Source: Microbispora siamensis (GTDB lineage: Bacteria > Actinomycetota > Actinomycetes > Streptosporangiales > Streptosporangiaceae). From it: a stretch of 64,000 nt of DNA. The translations under genes and the position numbers were made by a program. The stretch covers positions 1-64,000 of the forward strand of contig NZ_BOOF01000028.1 of the NCBI RefSeq assembly GCF_016863095.1. Reading direction: 5' to 3'. The notes beneath the pieces are model-generated. The model saw only the letters and a list, made by a program, of their open reading frames with translations, made no database searches and was not told the DNA's origin. This document shows, piece by piece, positions 47,827 through 57,400 of the stretch (position 1 is the stretch's first letter; every line of letters begins with the position of its first letter).

Positions 47827-49785
47827 ATGACATCCCCGAGCGGCGACTTCTGCGGCATCGACCCGGCGGCGATGAACGCCATGGCGGCCGACCTGCGTCA
47901 GGCGGCCGACCGGCTCACCGCCTTCGCCGCCGACTTCGAGGGGCTCTTCCGGGCCAACGGAGTGAGCACCACGCCGCTCGCGCAGATCACCGCCATCGCC
48001 GACTGGGGCAGAAGCCAGGCTCCCACGCTGTCGGAGCGGGCCGAGCTGATCAAGGCGCTGAACGGGACCGGCGACCACACCTTCGCCCGCCTGCCCGACG
48101 CGCTGGACAGCTTCGCGGCCGGCCGCGGCCTAGGCCTGATGTACGGCACCGGCATCCTCACCAACCCGGCCACCAGCGTCGAGGCCAAAGGCGAGCTCGC
48201 CCACCTGCACATCAAGGAGGTCGCCGCACTGGCGAAGGACCCCGCCGCGGCCGCGGCGTTCTTCGCCACCCTCCCCGCCAAGGTGCGCGACGCGCTGCCC
48301 GACATCCTCGCCTCCACGGGCAGCCCCACCGCCAAGGAGGACCTGGCCGCCTTCAGCGCCGCCCTGGGCGCCGCGCTGCGTGCTCCCGGCCGCATTCCGG
48401 CGATGGAGAAGGTGAAGGCCGAACTGGTCGGCAAACCGGCCGACCGCGGTGTGGCGTGGAACCGGCTGGCGCTGCTGGCCGGGGCGAAGGCCCCGACGGA
48501 TGTCCGCGTGGCCGCCGCCCGCGCTCTAGCTTTGGACGACTTCATGAAGAACCCGCGGCAGGAGTGGCGTGGCGGCAGCCCGAGCCTGTCCCGCGCGTAC
48601 GGCTACTCCCCCGACACGATCGCCCTCGCGCTGGAGGTGCTGGCCGGGGACGGCAAGGCCGCCCGCGCCGCCTTCGCCCAGATGGGCGGCGACGGGGTGA
48701 AGCTCAGCCAGGTCGAGAAGATGAAGCGGTTTCTGGGCTACGCCAAGGCCCATGGGACAGGTGACCAGGTCGCCGACGCCTTCGGCCGGGTAATGGAGTC
48801 GGGCAGTGAGGCCACGACGGAGAAGCCGGGCAAGCACTCAATGGAGGCCGCCACGTTCGCCCTGGACGCGATCCTGGCAACCGGCTCCTTCGGCAAGGAC
48901 CTGCCGAACTCCGCCCGGGACTCCATGGCCTCGATCGCCAAGTCGTACATCCACGAACTCGCCTCCGGCGCCCGCTTCGACAAGGCCGCCTACCGAACCT
49001 CCGGCATGACCCGGCCCGACGAGTGGCTGCCGATCCCGGGCGTCACCCCCGCTTTCTATCTGAGCCCCGGCGACACATACCGCTTCCTCCAGACGTTCGC
49101 CGGCGAGGAGCGGCTCACCGACGACTTCGACAAGACCGCCGCCAATTTCCGCTATGAAATCCTGACGAAAGCCGCCCAGCTGGACATCAAAGGAAACGAA
49201 GACTGGTTTCGTCGTGCAGCGCAGATGTTCGGTGATCTCGGCGGGCTTGAGTTCAAGGCGGCGCTTGAGGTCCGAGGTGAGAAGGACGCTACGGACAGCC
49301 TGATCAGAGACCTCACCAAGAACACCATGGGCCTGGGCATTGACCAAATTCCGATAGCAGGTGCCGTCATCGAGGCGGGATGGACACTGACGAAAACATA
49401 CGCCGTGAGCAAGTTGCTCGACAACTGGGCGGCCAGTTTCGAGACACGCGTTCAGGCGCTGACCGATGCTCGGGCGAATTTTACCCTCCGGCAGAAGTAC
49501 GACATGGCATACCTGCTACACGAGGCAGGTTACCCGGCGAGCAAACCACCGGCAGAGCTGATCAGTGCCAGAACGGGCCATCTCAAGACCTTCGACGAGT
49601 TGATGATTGAGGCCAAGCAGGAGGCGGCCCACAGCGGAAAGAGCTGGGAGAATCTCCTCAGAACGAAACTGACCCCATACGAGCGATGGATGGACTCCAA
49701 CAAGGCCTTCGACGACAAGCTAGAGAACGCCTCACGAAATGTTGTCAATGATAACGCCAAGGAACTCATCAAGGTCTGGGGATGA
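47827..49785 (+). CDS. large WXG-associated protein, two-part, possible T7SS effector
   Basis: The protein has 652 residues. The N-terminal ~75 residues (FCGIDPAAMNAMAADLRQAA, then ANGVSTTPLAQITAIADWGR) look like a WXG-type helical module. A long alpha-helical repeat-like section follows to ~435, with GC near 70 percent. From about residue 440 (nucleotide 49140) GC falls to 50-60 percent and codon use changes. This C-terminal part (AAQLDIKGNEDWFRRAAQMF, GLGIDQIPIAGAVIEAGWTL, KLTPYERWMDSNKAFDD) includes one hydrophobic helix. No known toxin motif is visible. The change in composition suggests a swapped tip, as in polymorphic secreted proteins. GGAGGAAGG precedes the ATG. Confidence 0.65.
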   Translation: MTSPSGDFCGIDPAAMNAMAADLRQAADRLTAFAADFEGLFRANGVSTTPLAQITAIADWGRSQAPTLSERAELIKALNGTGDHTFARLPDALDSFAAGRGLGLMYGTGILTNPATSVEAKGELAHLHIKEVAALAKDPAAAAAFFATLPAKVRDALPDILASTGSPTAKEDLAAFSAALGAALRAPGRIPAMEKVKAELVGKPADRGVAWNRLALLAGAKAPTDVRVAAARALALDDFMKNPRQEWRGGSPSLSRAYGYSPDTIALALEVLAGDGKAARAAFAQMGGDGVKLSQVEKMKRFLGYAKAHGTGDQVADAFGRVMESGSEATTEKPGKHSMEAATFALDAILATGSFGKDLPNSARDSMASIAKSYIHELASGARFDKAAYRTSGMTRPDEWLPIPGVTPAFYLSPGDTYRFLQTFAGEERLTDDFDKTAANFRYEILTKAAQLDIKGNEDWFRRAAQMFGDLGGLEFKAALEVRGEKDATDSLIRDLTKNTMGLGIDQIPIAGAVIEAGWTLTKTYAVSKLLDNWAASFETRVQALTDARANFTLRQKYDMAYLLHEAGYPASKPPAELISARTGHLKTFDELMIEAKQEAAHSGKSWENLLRTKLTPYERWMDSNKAFDDKLENASRNVVNDNAKELIKVWG

Positions 49786-49790
49786 TGCTC

Positions 49791-50270
49791 CTATGAACGC
49801 GGGAGGCAATCAGTTTCCGCGACCAAGCGCCAAGTCGGCGACTCTGGCACCACGATAACCTTGACTGTGATGCCGGGGGACTCCTTCCTGCCCTCGATCA
49901 ATCGCGCGTCCTTCCAGTCCATCTGGGACAAGTCATAAGTCATCTTGTAGTGAAGGACCTGGGACAACGTATTCTCCATCAACGTCTGAGCAAGGTCCAG
50001 GTGACCATCTACGTCGGGAGTTTTGCGGTCCTCGTCAGCCGTCGCGCGCAGCACCCGCTGAAATTTTCCCTTGTCGCAAGGAAGATCCCTGTCTGGACGA
50101 TCCACTATCCGCAGCTTTTTGAGAGGGTTCTTGAAGACGTCGTCGGTTTCCAGGCGTACCAGGTCTTTCTGAAGCTCGGTGGAGGCGGCCTGGAGGGTGG
50201 GGCCGGTGCCGCAACCCGAAACGACCCAGCCGATCAGGAGAAACGCTACCGTCACTCGTGCAACGCGCAC
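49791..50270 (-). CDS. lipoprotein next to the two-part WXG partner
   Basis: The 159-residue protein has a lipoprotein signal: RVTVAFLLIGWVVSGCG with lipobox VSGC, so it is anchored outside the membrane. The mature part is hydrophilic with acidic/basic segments (ASTELQKDLVRLETDD, GHLDLAQTLMENTLSQVLH) and two cysteines forming a probable disulfide (LPCDK and TDCLP). GTG 50270 has GGAGG seven bases upstream. It is convergent with the large partner gene (5-bp gap) and shares its lower GC. A role as surface immunity or receptor protein is possible but unproven. Confidence 0.7.
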   Translation of the reverse strand: MRVARVTVAFLLIGWVVSGCGTGPTLQAASTELQKDLVRLETDDVFKNPLKKLRIVDRPDRDLPCDKGKFQRVLRATADEDRKTPDVDGHLDLAQTLMENTLSQVLHYKMTYDLSQMDWKDARLIEGRKESPGITVKVIVVPESPTWRLVAETDCLPRS

Positions 50271-50574
50271 GCCTCTACCTCCATCAGCCGACCGACGGAC
50301 AAAGCAATCTTGACCTAAATCATCGCCTCTCGTCATCCCATCGATTGAATCGGTCGCTCATTCGGATTGCGTCAAGTTCGACGGCTCCGAGGTGCGCGCC
50401 TCGGACCTCGGGGCCGGTTCGGGGCCCGCCTGCAGTCACGGGGGCTTCCGGCAGGCGGGCGGCTCAGGCGGCCGGGCAGCAGTGGCCCGCCTCCCGCTTC
50501 CGGCCGCTCATCCGGGCTCGGCCGGCTCAGCCGGTCTTCCTCTCGCGGCGCTGTCCGGCCGAGAGATGCCGCGC
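50271..50574. other. intergenic, no gene supported
   Basis: This stretch of ~300 bp contains no gene that can be defended. A weakly AT-rich area at 50300-50370 may be the lipoprotein promoter. The right end merges into a decayed regulator gene. Confidence 0.45.
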
Positions 50575-50899
50575 TCGGGGGCCTGTTGTTCGGTGATGCT
50601 CTCCTGCCGCGCGATGGCCTGACACAGCGCGCGGTGCGATTCCTCGACCGCGGACTGGTCACCCTGCCCGAGGCGTACCGGCGTGATCGCGCGTGGTTCG
50701 GGACCTGCCTGGCGCGCGCCCATGCCCTCGCGGGTGACGTGGAGGGCGCCGAGCGGCTCGCGGTCCCGCGGTGCCCGATGCCCTGGCCGTCAACCGTTAC
50801 GCCGTTCAGGACCTACGTAAGTTGTCCGCCGCTCTACGCCCCCTCCGCCTTCAGAGCGGGCAGAGCATCGAGGAGGCCTTGAGAGCGGCAGAGCGATGA
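50575..50899 (+). pseudogene. C-terminal remnant of an XRE/TPR regulator
   Basis: The frame reads LLFGDALLPRDGLTQRAVRF, then DRGLVTLPEAYRRDRAWFGT and CLARAHALAGDVEGAERLA, a tetratricopeptide pattern common at the ends of actinomycete HTH regulators. After about 50770 the continuation DALAVNRYAVQDLRKLSAAL with the end QSIEEALRAAER and TGA lies in another frame. The N-terminal DNA-binding part is missing. It is thus a truncated and frameshifted gene. Confidence 0.6.
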
Positions 50900-51006
50900 C
50901 ACCGCCTGGTGCGAAGGGGCCCGGGCCAGGTGAAAGCGTTCGGAGAACGGCAGGAGGCGAGACGGTGCCCGGCCCCCGATGGGCGCGGGCACCGTCATGG
51001 GGAGGG

Positions 51007-52062
51007 TCAGTGCCTTCCGGCGTCGCGCAGGGCGTCGCGGATCGCGTAGTAGGCCGGCTTGGGCTGGAGGTTCTCGTCGTACGGCAGGGCCGCGCCCTCA
51101 CCTTCGAAGAAGGCGGGGATCCAGGAGTACTTGTCGGTGTAGTCCCAGATCGTGATGCCGACACAGCGACGTACGGCGAGGCACGCCTTGGTCACCCTGG
51201 CGTACCAGTCCGCCTGGGTCGCGAGCTTGGCCTCGTCGGCCGGGACGTACATGCGGATGTCCAGCTCGGTGATGGCCACGTCCACGCCGAGGTCGGCGAA
51301 ACGCTGCAGGTTCTGCTGGAGCGTGTCCGGATAGCCGTACTGGAGCGCGAGGTGCCCCTGGAAGCCGACGCCGTCGATCGGCACGCCCTGGGCCTTGAGC
51401 TGCTTCACCAGGTTGTAGTAGGCGTCGCTCTTGGGCCCGACGGCCTCGATGTTGTAGTCGTTCAGGTAGAGCTTGGCGTGCGGGTCGGCCTGGCGCGCCC
51501 AGCGCAGCGCGTCGGCGATGTAGCCGGGACCGAGCGTCCGGTAGAAGATCGTGTCCCGGTAGGTGCCGTCCTCGTTGAACGCCTCGTTGACGACGTCCCA
51601 CGAGTAGACCTTGCCCCGGTAGTGGCGCGCCTCGGTCAAGATGTGGTTCTTGAGGATCGCCCGGAGCTGGTCGGCGGTGAAGGTGCCGTTGTTCAGCCAG
51701 TCGGGGAGCTGGCTGTGCCACACCAGCGTGTGCGCCCGGAAGGACATGTGGTGCCGGCGGGCGAAGTCGAGCACCTGGTCACCCTGGGTGAAGTCGAACA
51801 CCCCCTGCTGCGGCTCGGTGGCGTACCACTTGAGCGCGTTGCCCGCCGTGGTCGAGTTGAACTCGCTGCCGAGGATCTTGAGGTACGCCGCGTCGGAGAA
51901 CTCGGGGTTGTCGGTGGCCGAGCCGAGGTAGCGATGCGAAGCGGCGGCCAGCTCACCCAGGGTCTTGTCGTGGTGCCGGTCGGGGTGGGCGGAGGCGGGG
52001 GCCGCCGCGAGCGCGGTGACGAGCCCGGCCGCGGCGAGGGCCGCGGCGAATCTGTGCAGCAT
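51007..52062 (-). CDS. secreted GH10 endo-1,4-beta-xylanase
   Basis: The protein has 351 residues. A signal peptide (core AAALAAAGLVTALAAAPASA) is followed by a single GH10 TIM barrel without a binding module. The acid/base Glu is in YSWDVVNEAFNEDG and the nucleophile Glu in VAITELDIRMY. The family's substrate residues LVWHSQLPDWL and YLNDYNIE are present. It cuts internal xylan bonds. ATG 52062 has GGAGGA upstream and is the first ATG giving a proper signal peptide. A CGAAACTTTTCG site ~70 bp upstream suggests control with the GH12 and CE15 genes. Confidence 0.93.
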   Translation of the reverse strand: MLHRFAAALAAAGLVTALAAAPASAHPDRHHDKTLGELAAASHRYLGSATDNPEFSDAAYLKILGSEFNSTTAGNALKWYATEPQQGVFDFTQGDQVLDFARRHHMSFRAHTLVWHSQLPDWLNNGTFTADQLRAILKNHILTEARHYRGKVYSWDVVNEAFNEDGTYRDTIFYRTLGPGYIADALRWARQADPHAKLYLNDYNIEAVGPKSDAYYNLVKQLKAQGVPIDGVGFQGHLALQYGYPDTLQQNLQRFADLGVDVAITELDIRMYVPADEAKLATQADWYARVTKACLAVRRCVGITIWDYTDKYSWIPAFFEGEGAALPYDENLQPKPAYYAIRDALRDAGRH

Positions 52063-52132
52063 GAGGAAGGTCCTCCGGTCGGGGGTACGGGGTCGGACGT
52101 CCAGATGCACGAGCCGGGAATGCTCCACAAGC

Positions 52133-52148
52133 CGAAACTTTTCGAAAC
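52133..52148. promoter_or_regulatory. XlnR-like operator before xylanase gene
   Basis: CGAAACTTTTCGAAAC contains CGAAA and TTTCG arms separated by two bases, one longer than the single-base spacing in the known CGAAANTTTCG element, and then a second overlapping GAAAC half. It is 71-86 bp before the xylanase start codon. A further perfect GAAAGTTTC lies at 52275-52283. Confidence 0.5.
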
Positions 52149-52274
52149 AATCCCCTAACTTTTCTGTTGACGTACCCTACGAACCGACCCGCTCCGGGTC
52201 AATACCGGATGACAAATCCGAGAATTACCAGCTAAAACGCCAGCGGAGAGTCGACAACAACCCAGTCAAGTCCG

Positions 52275-52283
52275 GAAAGTTTC
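52275..52283. promoter_or_regulatory. GAAAGTTTC palindrome
   Basis: A perfect GAAA-N-TTTC site between the xylanase gene and the divergent small ORF/DUF1963 gene. It is 213 bp from the xylanase start and 12 bp before the GTG at 52296. It may be a second operator for looping or the control site of the divergent genes. Confidence 0.45.
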
Positions 52284-52295
52284 AACGGAGAGGCC

Positions 52296-52439
52296 GTGAA
52301 GAGACATCTGGCCGTCGACCTCCGCGTCGTACCGCTCCCGCCCGAGGAACAGGTCGCGGCGGGCGGGCAGGGTGGCGACGTACGGCGCAAGGCAACGGCG
52401 GCGCGTCTGTCGTACTCGAAAAGCATGAGGGCGGCATGA
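52296..52439 (+). CDS. short basic ORF, uncertain
   Basis: This 47-residue frame has a GTG start, GGAGAGG close upstream and a TGA that overlaps the next ATG (ATGA). The overlap suggests translation coupling to the DUF1963 gene. The sequence is rich in Arg and Ala, with KRHLAVDLRVVPLPPEEQVA at the start. No family is recognised. It might be only a leader. Confidence 0.35.
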   Translation: MKRHLAVDLRVVPLPPEEQVAAGGQGGDVRRKATAARLSYSKSMRAA

Positions 52440-53049
52440 AGGACTGGGTGATCGACTTCGCGGAGTTCGTACGCGAGGAGTTGCCGGCGGAGAGCGCGGA
52501 GCGACTGATCGGGCTGTCACGGCCCGCCATCCGGCTGTCCGCCGCCGAGGACGGGGAGATCGCGGTCGGGCGGCTCGGGTCTCCCGAACCTGCCGGACGG
52601 CATGGCGTGGCCGTCCCTGCCCGGCGGGGGCCGGCCGCTGTCGTTCCTGGCCGAGCTCGACTGCGGGGAGCTCGCACGCTACGAGGTGGACATCGCCCTG
52701 CCCGAGACCGACACGCTGCTGTTCTTCGCCACGGCGGACGAGACCCAGGTGATCTACGTGCCGTACGGCAGCGCCGTCGCCGAGCGGCCCGTGCCCGACG
52801 ACCGAGTCACGGTGTACGCCGAGCTGCCGCTCGCCGCGGTCACCGAGCCGACCTGGCCGCCGCGGAACCACCCCGCTCTCGTGGACGTCTTCGGGAGCCT
52901 CAAGCAGGCCGAGGACATGGTGTGGCACCACGTGCTGGACGAGGACACCGGTGAGGTCTTCGAGCAGCAGCTCCAGCTGTTCGAAGACGGGGGAAGGGAC
53001 GGGCCGCCGCACCAGGTGGGCGGATACTCCGACCGTCCAGGGGCACTGA
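52436..53049 (+). pseudogene. DUF1963-like gene with two frameshifts
   Basis: The N-terminus MKDWVIDFAEFVREELPAES and AIRLSAAEDGEIAVGRLG is in one frame. LPNLPDGMAWPSLPGGGRPL and SFLAELDCGELARYEVDIAL are in another (shift near 52579). The family pattern SRLGGLPxLPxGxxWP...GRPLSFLAQIDL is clear. A second shift near 53034 would join HQVGGYSD to VQGH and TGA at 53047, restoring the family's GGYPDPVQ motif. The usual ~70 residues after VQ are missing. A terminator hairpin follows immediately. Two single-base indels in GC-rich runs may be mutations or sequencing errors. Confidence 0.6.
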
Positions 53050-53072
53050 CCCCGGTGGTCACGGACGAAGAA

Positions 53073-53098
53073 GGAGGGCCGGGTCGCCCCGGCCCTCC
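53073..53098. terminator. bidirectional hairpin
   Basis: GGAGGGCCGGG and CCCGGCCCTCC form an 11-bp perfect stem around the tetraloop TCGC. It lies after the DUF1963 end and before the end of the convergent GerMN gene. Confidence 0.8.
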
Positions 53099-53103
53099 CG
53101 CCG

Positions 53104-54051
53104 TCACGGTTCCAGGCTCTCCGGAACGGAGTCGGACCGCCCCTTCGGGCGTTCGGTGCGGCCGTGGGCATCGTAGATCTTCACCCAGCGGATGCCGGGA
53201 AGCCGCTTGAGCGTGGGTGTGATCTCATCGGCGACCGTGAACGCCGACCCACCGCTGCCGAGTGAACCGGTGAGCCGCACGTGGGCGACCCCGTCACGGA
53301 CGACGACCGAGCGGACGCCGGTGGCTCCCGAGGCGACGAAGCGCAGCCCCTTGGCGTACTCGGCCTGCGTCGGCCCGGCGAACAGCCGCTGGAGCGCGCC
53401 GCGCGCGGTGGACGGCGGCGTCACCGGCCGTGACACCGCCGCCGTGTACGGCCGCCGCCCCGCCGCGTACGCCCGGGAGTCGAGGAAGTACGTCCGCACC
53501 GGCACCGTCCGGTAGGGCGTCTTGATGTCCACGACCACCCGGCTCGGGTGCGTGAGGGTGTAGACGCGATAGGGCGCCTTCCTGCTCAGGCCGATGCCGA
53601 ACGTGAGCTCCGCCTCGAAGTCGCCCGCGTTGACGACCTGGATCACGCCGGGCAGCGCGAGGGTCTCACGGGCGGGCCCGTAGGTGGGGCGCCCGTGGTC
53701 GTCGTGGCCGGTCGCGCCGCCGAAGCGCAGCCCGAGGATCGCGTCCCCGGCCACCGGGACCGTGTGGCCCGAGCCGTCGGCGATCAGCCGGGACACGTAG
53801 CCGGCGTCGCGCCGTGGCGGGAGCGGCCCTCGGAACTCGAAGACGACCCGGTCGAGTCCGGGCTGGTGCGAGGCGCGCACGTCGACCAGGGTCGCCACGC
53901 GCGGGGCCGCGTGAACGGCCGCGTTCGACGGGACGGGTGTCGCGGCGGCCGGGGCCGCGGTCAGGCTCACCAGCGGCACGGCCAACGCCGCGGTCAGGCT
54001 CACCAGCGGCACGGCCAACGCCGCGAGCGAGCGCTTGGGGGGCAGAAACAT
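53104..54051 (-). CDS. secreted GerMN/AMIN-like protein
   Basis: The 315-residue protein has a signal peptide with a duplicated core (LAVPLVSLTAA twice), then an AMIN-like beta domain (LDRVVFEFRGPLPPRRDAGY, VYTLTHPSRVVVDIKTPYRT). A GerMN domain follows at about residues 205-300 (GALQRLFAGPTQAEYAKGLR, AFTVADEITPTLKRLPGI). Actinomycete proteins of this build are exported or lipid-anchored and often linked to cell-wall or spore-coat processes; this one has no lipobox. Its own role is unknown. The 33-bp duplication lies exactly in the signal peptide. Confidence 0.85.
   Translation of the reverse strand: MFLPPKRSLAALAVPLVSLTAALAVPLVSLTAAPAAATPVPSNAAVHAAPRVATLVDVRASHQPGLDRVVFEFRGPLPPRRDAGYVSRLIADGSGHTVPVAGDAILGLRFGGATGHDDHGRPTYGPARETLALPGVIQVVNAGDFEAELTFGIGLSRKAPYRVYTLTHPSRVVVDIKTPYRTVPVRTYFLDSRAYAAGRRPYTAAVSRPVTPPSTARGALQRLFAGPTQAEYAKGLRFVASGATGVRSVVVRDGVAHVRLTGSLGSGGSAFTVADEITPTLKRLPGIRWVKIYDAHGRTERPKGRSDSVPESLEP
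53957..54022. repeat. 33-bp perfect tandem duplication in signal peptide
   Basis: Units at 53957-53989 and 53990-54022 are identical. In the minus-strand gene they encode two copies of LAVPLVSLTAA, lengthening the hydrophobic core by 11 residues in frame. No mismatch means the duplication is recent or under correction. Confidence 0.85.
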
Positions 54052-54489
54052 GAGGGCTCCTCTGCCGGGTTCCTTTCGCGAGTTGGGGGACCCGCGGGCG
54101 GGCGCGCGACCGGTTCCGGACCGCCGCCCACTTGAAGTATCCCCAGGTAGACCCGCATCGGGGACGGCACAGACCTGTCACCTTCCATCCGGCCTTTCCG
54201 ACCCATTGACGGCGCGGTGGGCCCTATGTAACATCTGGGCAACCTAATGTAAGAAATTTGCAGCACTAAATCGAGACTTTGCGGTTCTCCGCAAGTTCCG
54301 GCAGGAAGCACTGCGTCCGTGCGCCCCGCCACCGTCACCTTTCGCATGAAAGGACATGAGGTGATGTCGGCCACGGCAGTGGGCAACCGGTCGCCGCCGC
54401 GACCCCGTCGAGCCCCGATCTCCGAAATCCCCCCACGACCGCGGATCGGACGACCCGCCGGTCGGTTCCTGCCGGACAGAGGAACGCAA
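54052..54489. promoter_or_regulatory. upstream region of the GH87-like gene
   Basis: No gene is supported in these ~440 bp. Three signals stand out. Direct repeats ATGTAA (54226-54231 and 54247-54252) are exactly 21 bp apart, two helical turns. A hairpin GCGG-TTCT-CCGC extended by ACTT/AAGT lies around 54277-54295. A 16-bp perfect palindrome CCTTTC-GCAT-GAAAGG lies at about 54339-54354. These are candidate activator and repressor sites for the polysaccharide-degrading gene downstream. Confidence 0.45.
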
Positions 54490-57400
54490 ATGTCGAAAAC
54501 GCATGTCCCGTTATTGCGCTTGATCGCTGTGGTGGCCGCGGCCTGCCTGCTCGCCGTGGCTGCTCCCCTTTCCCCCGCCTCCGCCGCCGGCGGCCCCAAC
54601 CTCGCCGCCGGCCGCACCGTGACCGCGAGCAGCAGCAACAGCCCGTACGTCGCGGGCAATCTCAACGACGGCAACCAGGGCACCTACTGGGAGAGCTCGA
54701 ACAACGCCTTCCCCCAGTGGGCACAGGTCGACCTCGGCGGCGCGACGAGCATCGACCAGGTCGTGCTCAAGCTGCCGGCGTCGTGGGAGGCCCGCACCCA
54801 GACGCTGTCGGTGCAGGGCAGCACCGACGGGTCCTCCTTCAACACCATCGTGAGCTCGGCCGGCCGCTCCTTCTCCCCCGGCTCCGGCAACGCGGTGACG
54901 ATCGGCTTCACCGCGACCACGACCCGGTACGTCCGGATCAACATCACCGCCAACACGGGGTGGCCCGCGGCGCAGCTGTCCGAGATCGAGGTGTACGGCG
55001 CCGCCACCGCCTCCGGCAACCTCGCGCTCGGCAAGACCATGAAGGAGAGCGCGCACGCCGACGTGTACGGCGCGGGCAACGCCAACGACGGCAACCAGGC
55101 CACCTACTGGGAGAGCGCCAACAACGCCTTCCCCCAGTGGCTCCAGGTGGACCTCGGCGCCTCGACCGCGGTCGACAAGGTGGTGCTGAAGCTCCCGCCC
55201 ACCTGGGAGGCCCGCACCCAGACGCTGGCCGTGCAGGGCGGCGCCGACGGCACGAACTTCTCCACCCTCGCCGCCTCCGCGGGCCGCACCTTCGACCCCG
55301 CGAGCGGCAACACGGTCACGATCAGCTTCTCCACCGCGAACGTCCGGTACGTCCGGATCAACGTCACCGCCAACACCGCCTGGCCGGCCGCGCAGATCTC
55401 CGAGTTCGAGGTGTACGGCCCGGCGCCCACCGGTGACACCCAGCCCCCGACCGCGCCCTCGAACCTCGCCTACACCGAGCCCGGCGCCGGCCAGATCAGG
55501 CTCACCTGGTCGGCGTCCACCGACAACGTCGGCGTCGCCGGCTACGACGTCTACGCCAACGGGGTGCTGCGCACCAGCGTCGCCGGGAACGTCCTGACCT
55601 ACACCGACACCCAGCCGGCCGACGCCACCGTGTCGTACTACGTGCGGGCCAAGGACGCCGCCGGCAACGAGTCGGCCAACAGCAACACCGTCACCCGCAA
55701 GGGCGCGACCGGCGACACCCAGGCCCCGACCGCTCCCGGCAACCTCGCCTACACCGAGACCACGCCGGGGCAGGTCAAGCTCACCTGGACCGCCTCCACC
55801 GACAACGTCGGCGTCACCGGCTACGACGTCTACGCGAACAACGCGCTGCGCGGCAGCGTGGCCGGGAACGTCACGACCTACACCGACACGCAGCCCACGA
55901 GCGCCACCGTGTCGTACTACGTGCGGGCCAAGGACGCCGCCGGCAACGAGTCGATCAACAGCAACACCGTCACCCGCAACGGCACGGGCGGCGGCTCGAA
56001 CATGGCCGTCGGCAAGCCGATCACCGCCTCCTCCTCCACGTTCACGTACGTCGCCACCAACGCCAACGACAACGACGTGACGACCTACTGGGAGGGCGCG
56101 GGCGGCTCGTACCCGCAGACGCTGACCGTCCAGCTCGGGGCCAACGCGGTCGTGAGCTCGGTCGTGCTGAAGCTCAACCCCGACGCCGCCTGGTCCACGC
56201 GTACGCAGACGATCCAGGTGCTGGGCCGCGAGCAGAGCGCGTCCGGGTTCACCAACCTGACCGGCGCGGCGACCTACACCTTCAACCCGGCGACCGGCAA
56301 CACGGTGACGATCCCGGTCTCCGGCACGGTCGCCGACGTGCAGCTCAAGTTCACCGCCAACTCCGGCGCCCCCGCCGGGCAGGTGGCCGAGTTCCAGGTG
56401 ATCGGCTCCCCCGCGCCCAACCCCGACCTGACCATCACCTCCCTGTCGGCCTCCCCCGCCTCCCCGGTCGAGACCGACGCCGTCACGCTGTCGGCGACGG
56501 TGCGCAACGCGGGCAGCCTCGGCTCCGGTGCGACCAACGTCAACTTCTACCTGGGCGGGACCAAGGTGGGCACCGCCTCGGTCGGCGCCCTCGCGGCCGG
56601 TGCCTCGGCGACCGTTACGGCGAACATCGGCCAGCGCGACGCGGGCAGCTACCCGCTGAGCGCCAAGGTCGACGAATCGAACGCGGTCATCGAGCAGAAC
56701 GAGACCAACAACGCCTTCACCGCCCCCACCCCGCTGGTCGTGAAGCCGGTGGACAGCTCCGACCTGGTGGCCTCCCCGGTGAGCTGGTCGCCCGGCAACC
56801 CGGCGGGCGGCAGCACGGTGACGTTCACCGTCGCGATCAAGAACCAGGGCACGGTCGCCTCGGCGGGCGGCGCCCACGGCATCACGCTCACGATCGCCAA
56901 CGACTCCGGGACCGTGGTCAAGACGCTGACCGGCTCCTACAGCGGCGCGATCGCGGCCGGGGCCACCACCGCCCCGGTCACCCTGGGCACGTGGACGGCC
57001 GCCAACGGCAGATACACGGTGAAGACCGTGCTCGCCGCCGACGCGAACGAGTTGCCGGTCAAGCAGGCCAACAACACCTCCACGCTGCCGTTCTTCGTCG
57101 GCCGCGGCGCGAACATGCCGTACGACATGTACGAGGCCGAGGACGGCGTGACCGGCGGCGGGGCGACGGTCGTCGGCCCGAACCGGACCATCGGCGACCT
57201 GGCCGGCGAGGCGTCCGGCCGCAAGGCCGTGCGGCTCACCACCACCGGCAGCTACGTGGAGTGGACGACGAGGGCCGACACGAACACCCTGGTCACCCGC
57301 TTCTCCATCCCCGACGCGGCGGGCGGCGGCGGCACCGACGCCACGCTGAACGTCTACGTCGACGGCACCTTCCTCAAGGCGATCAACCTGACCTCGAAGT

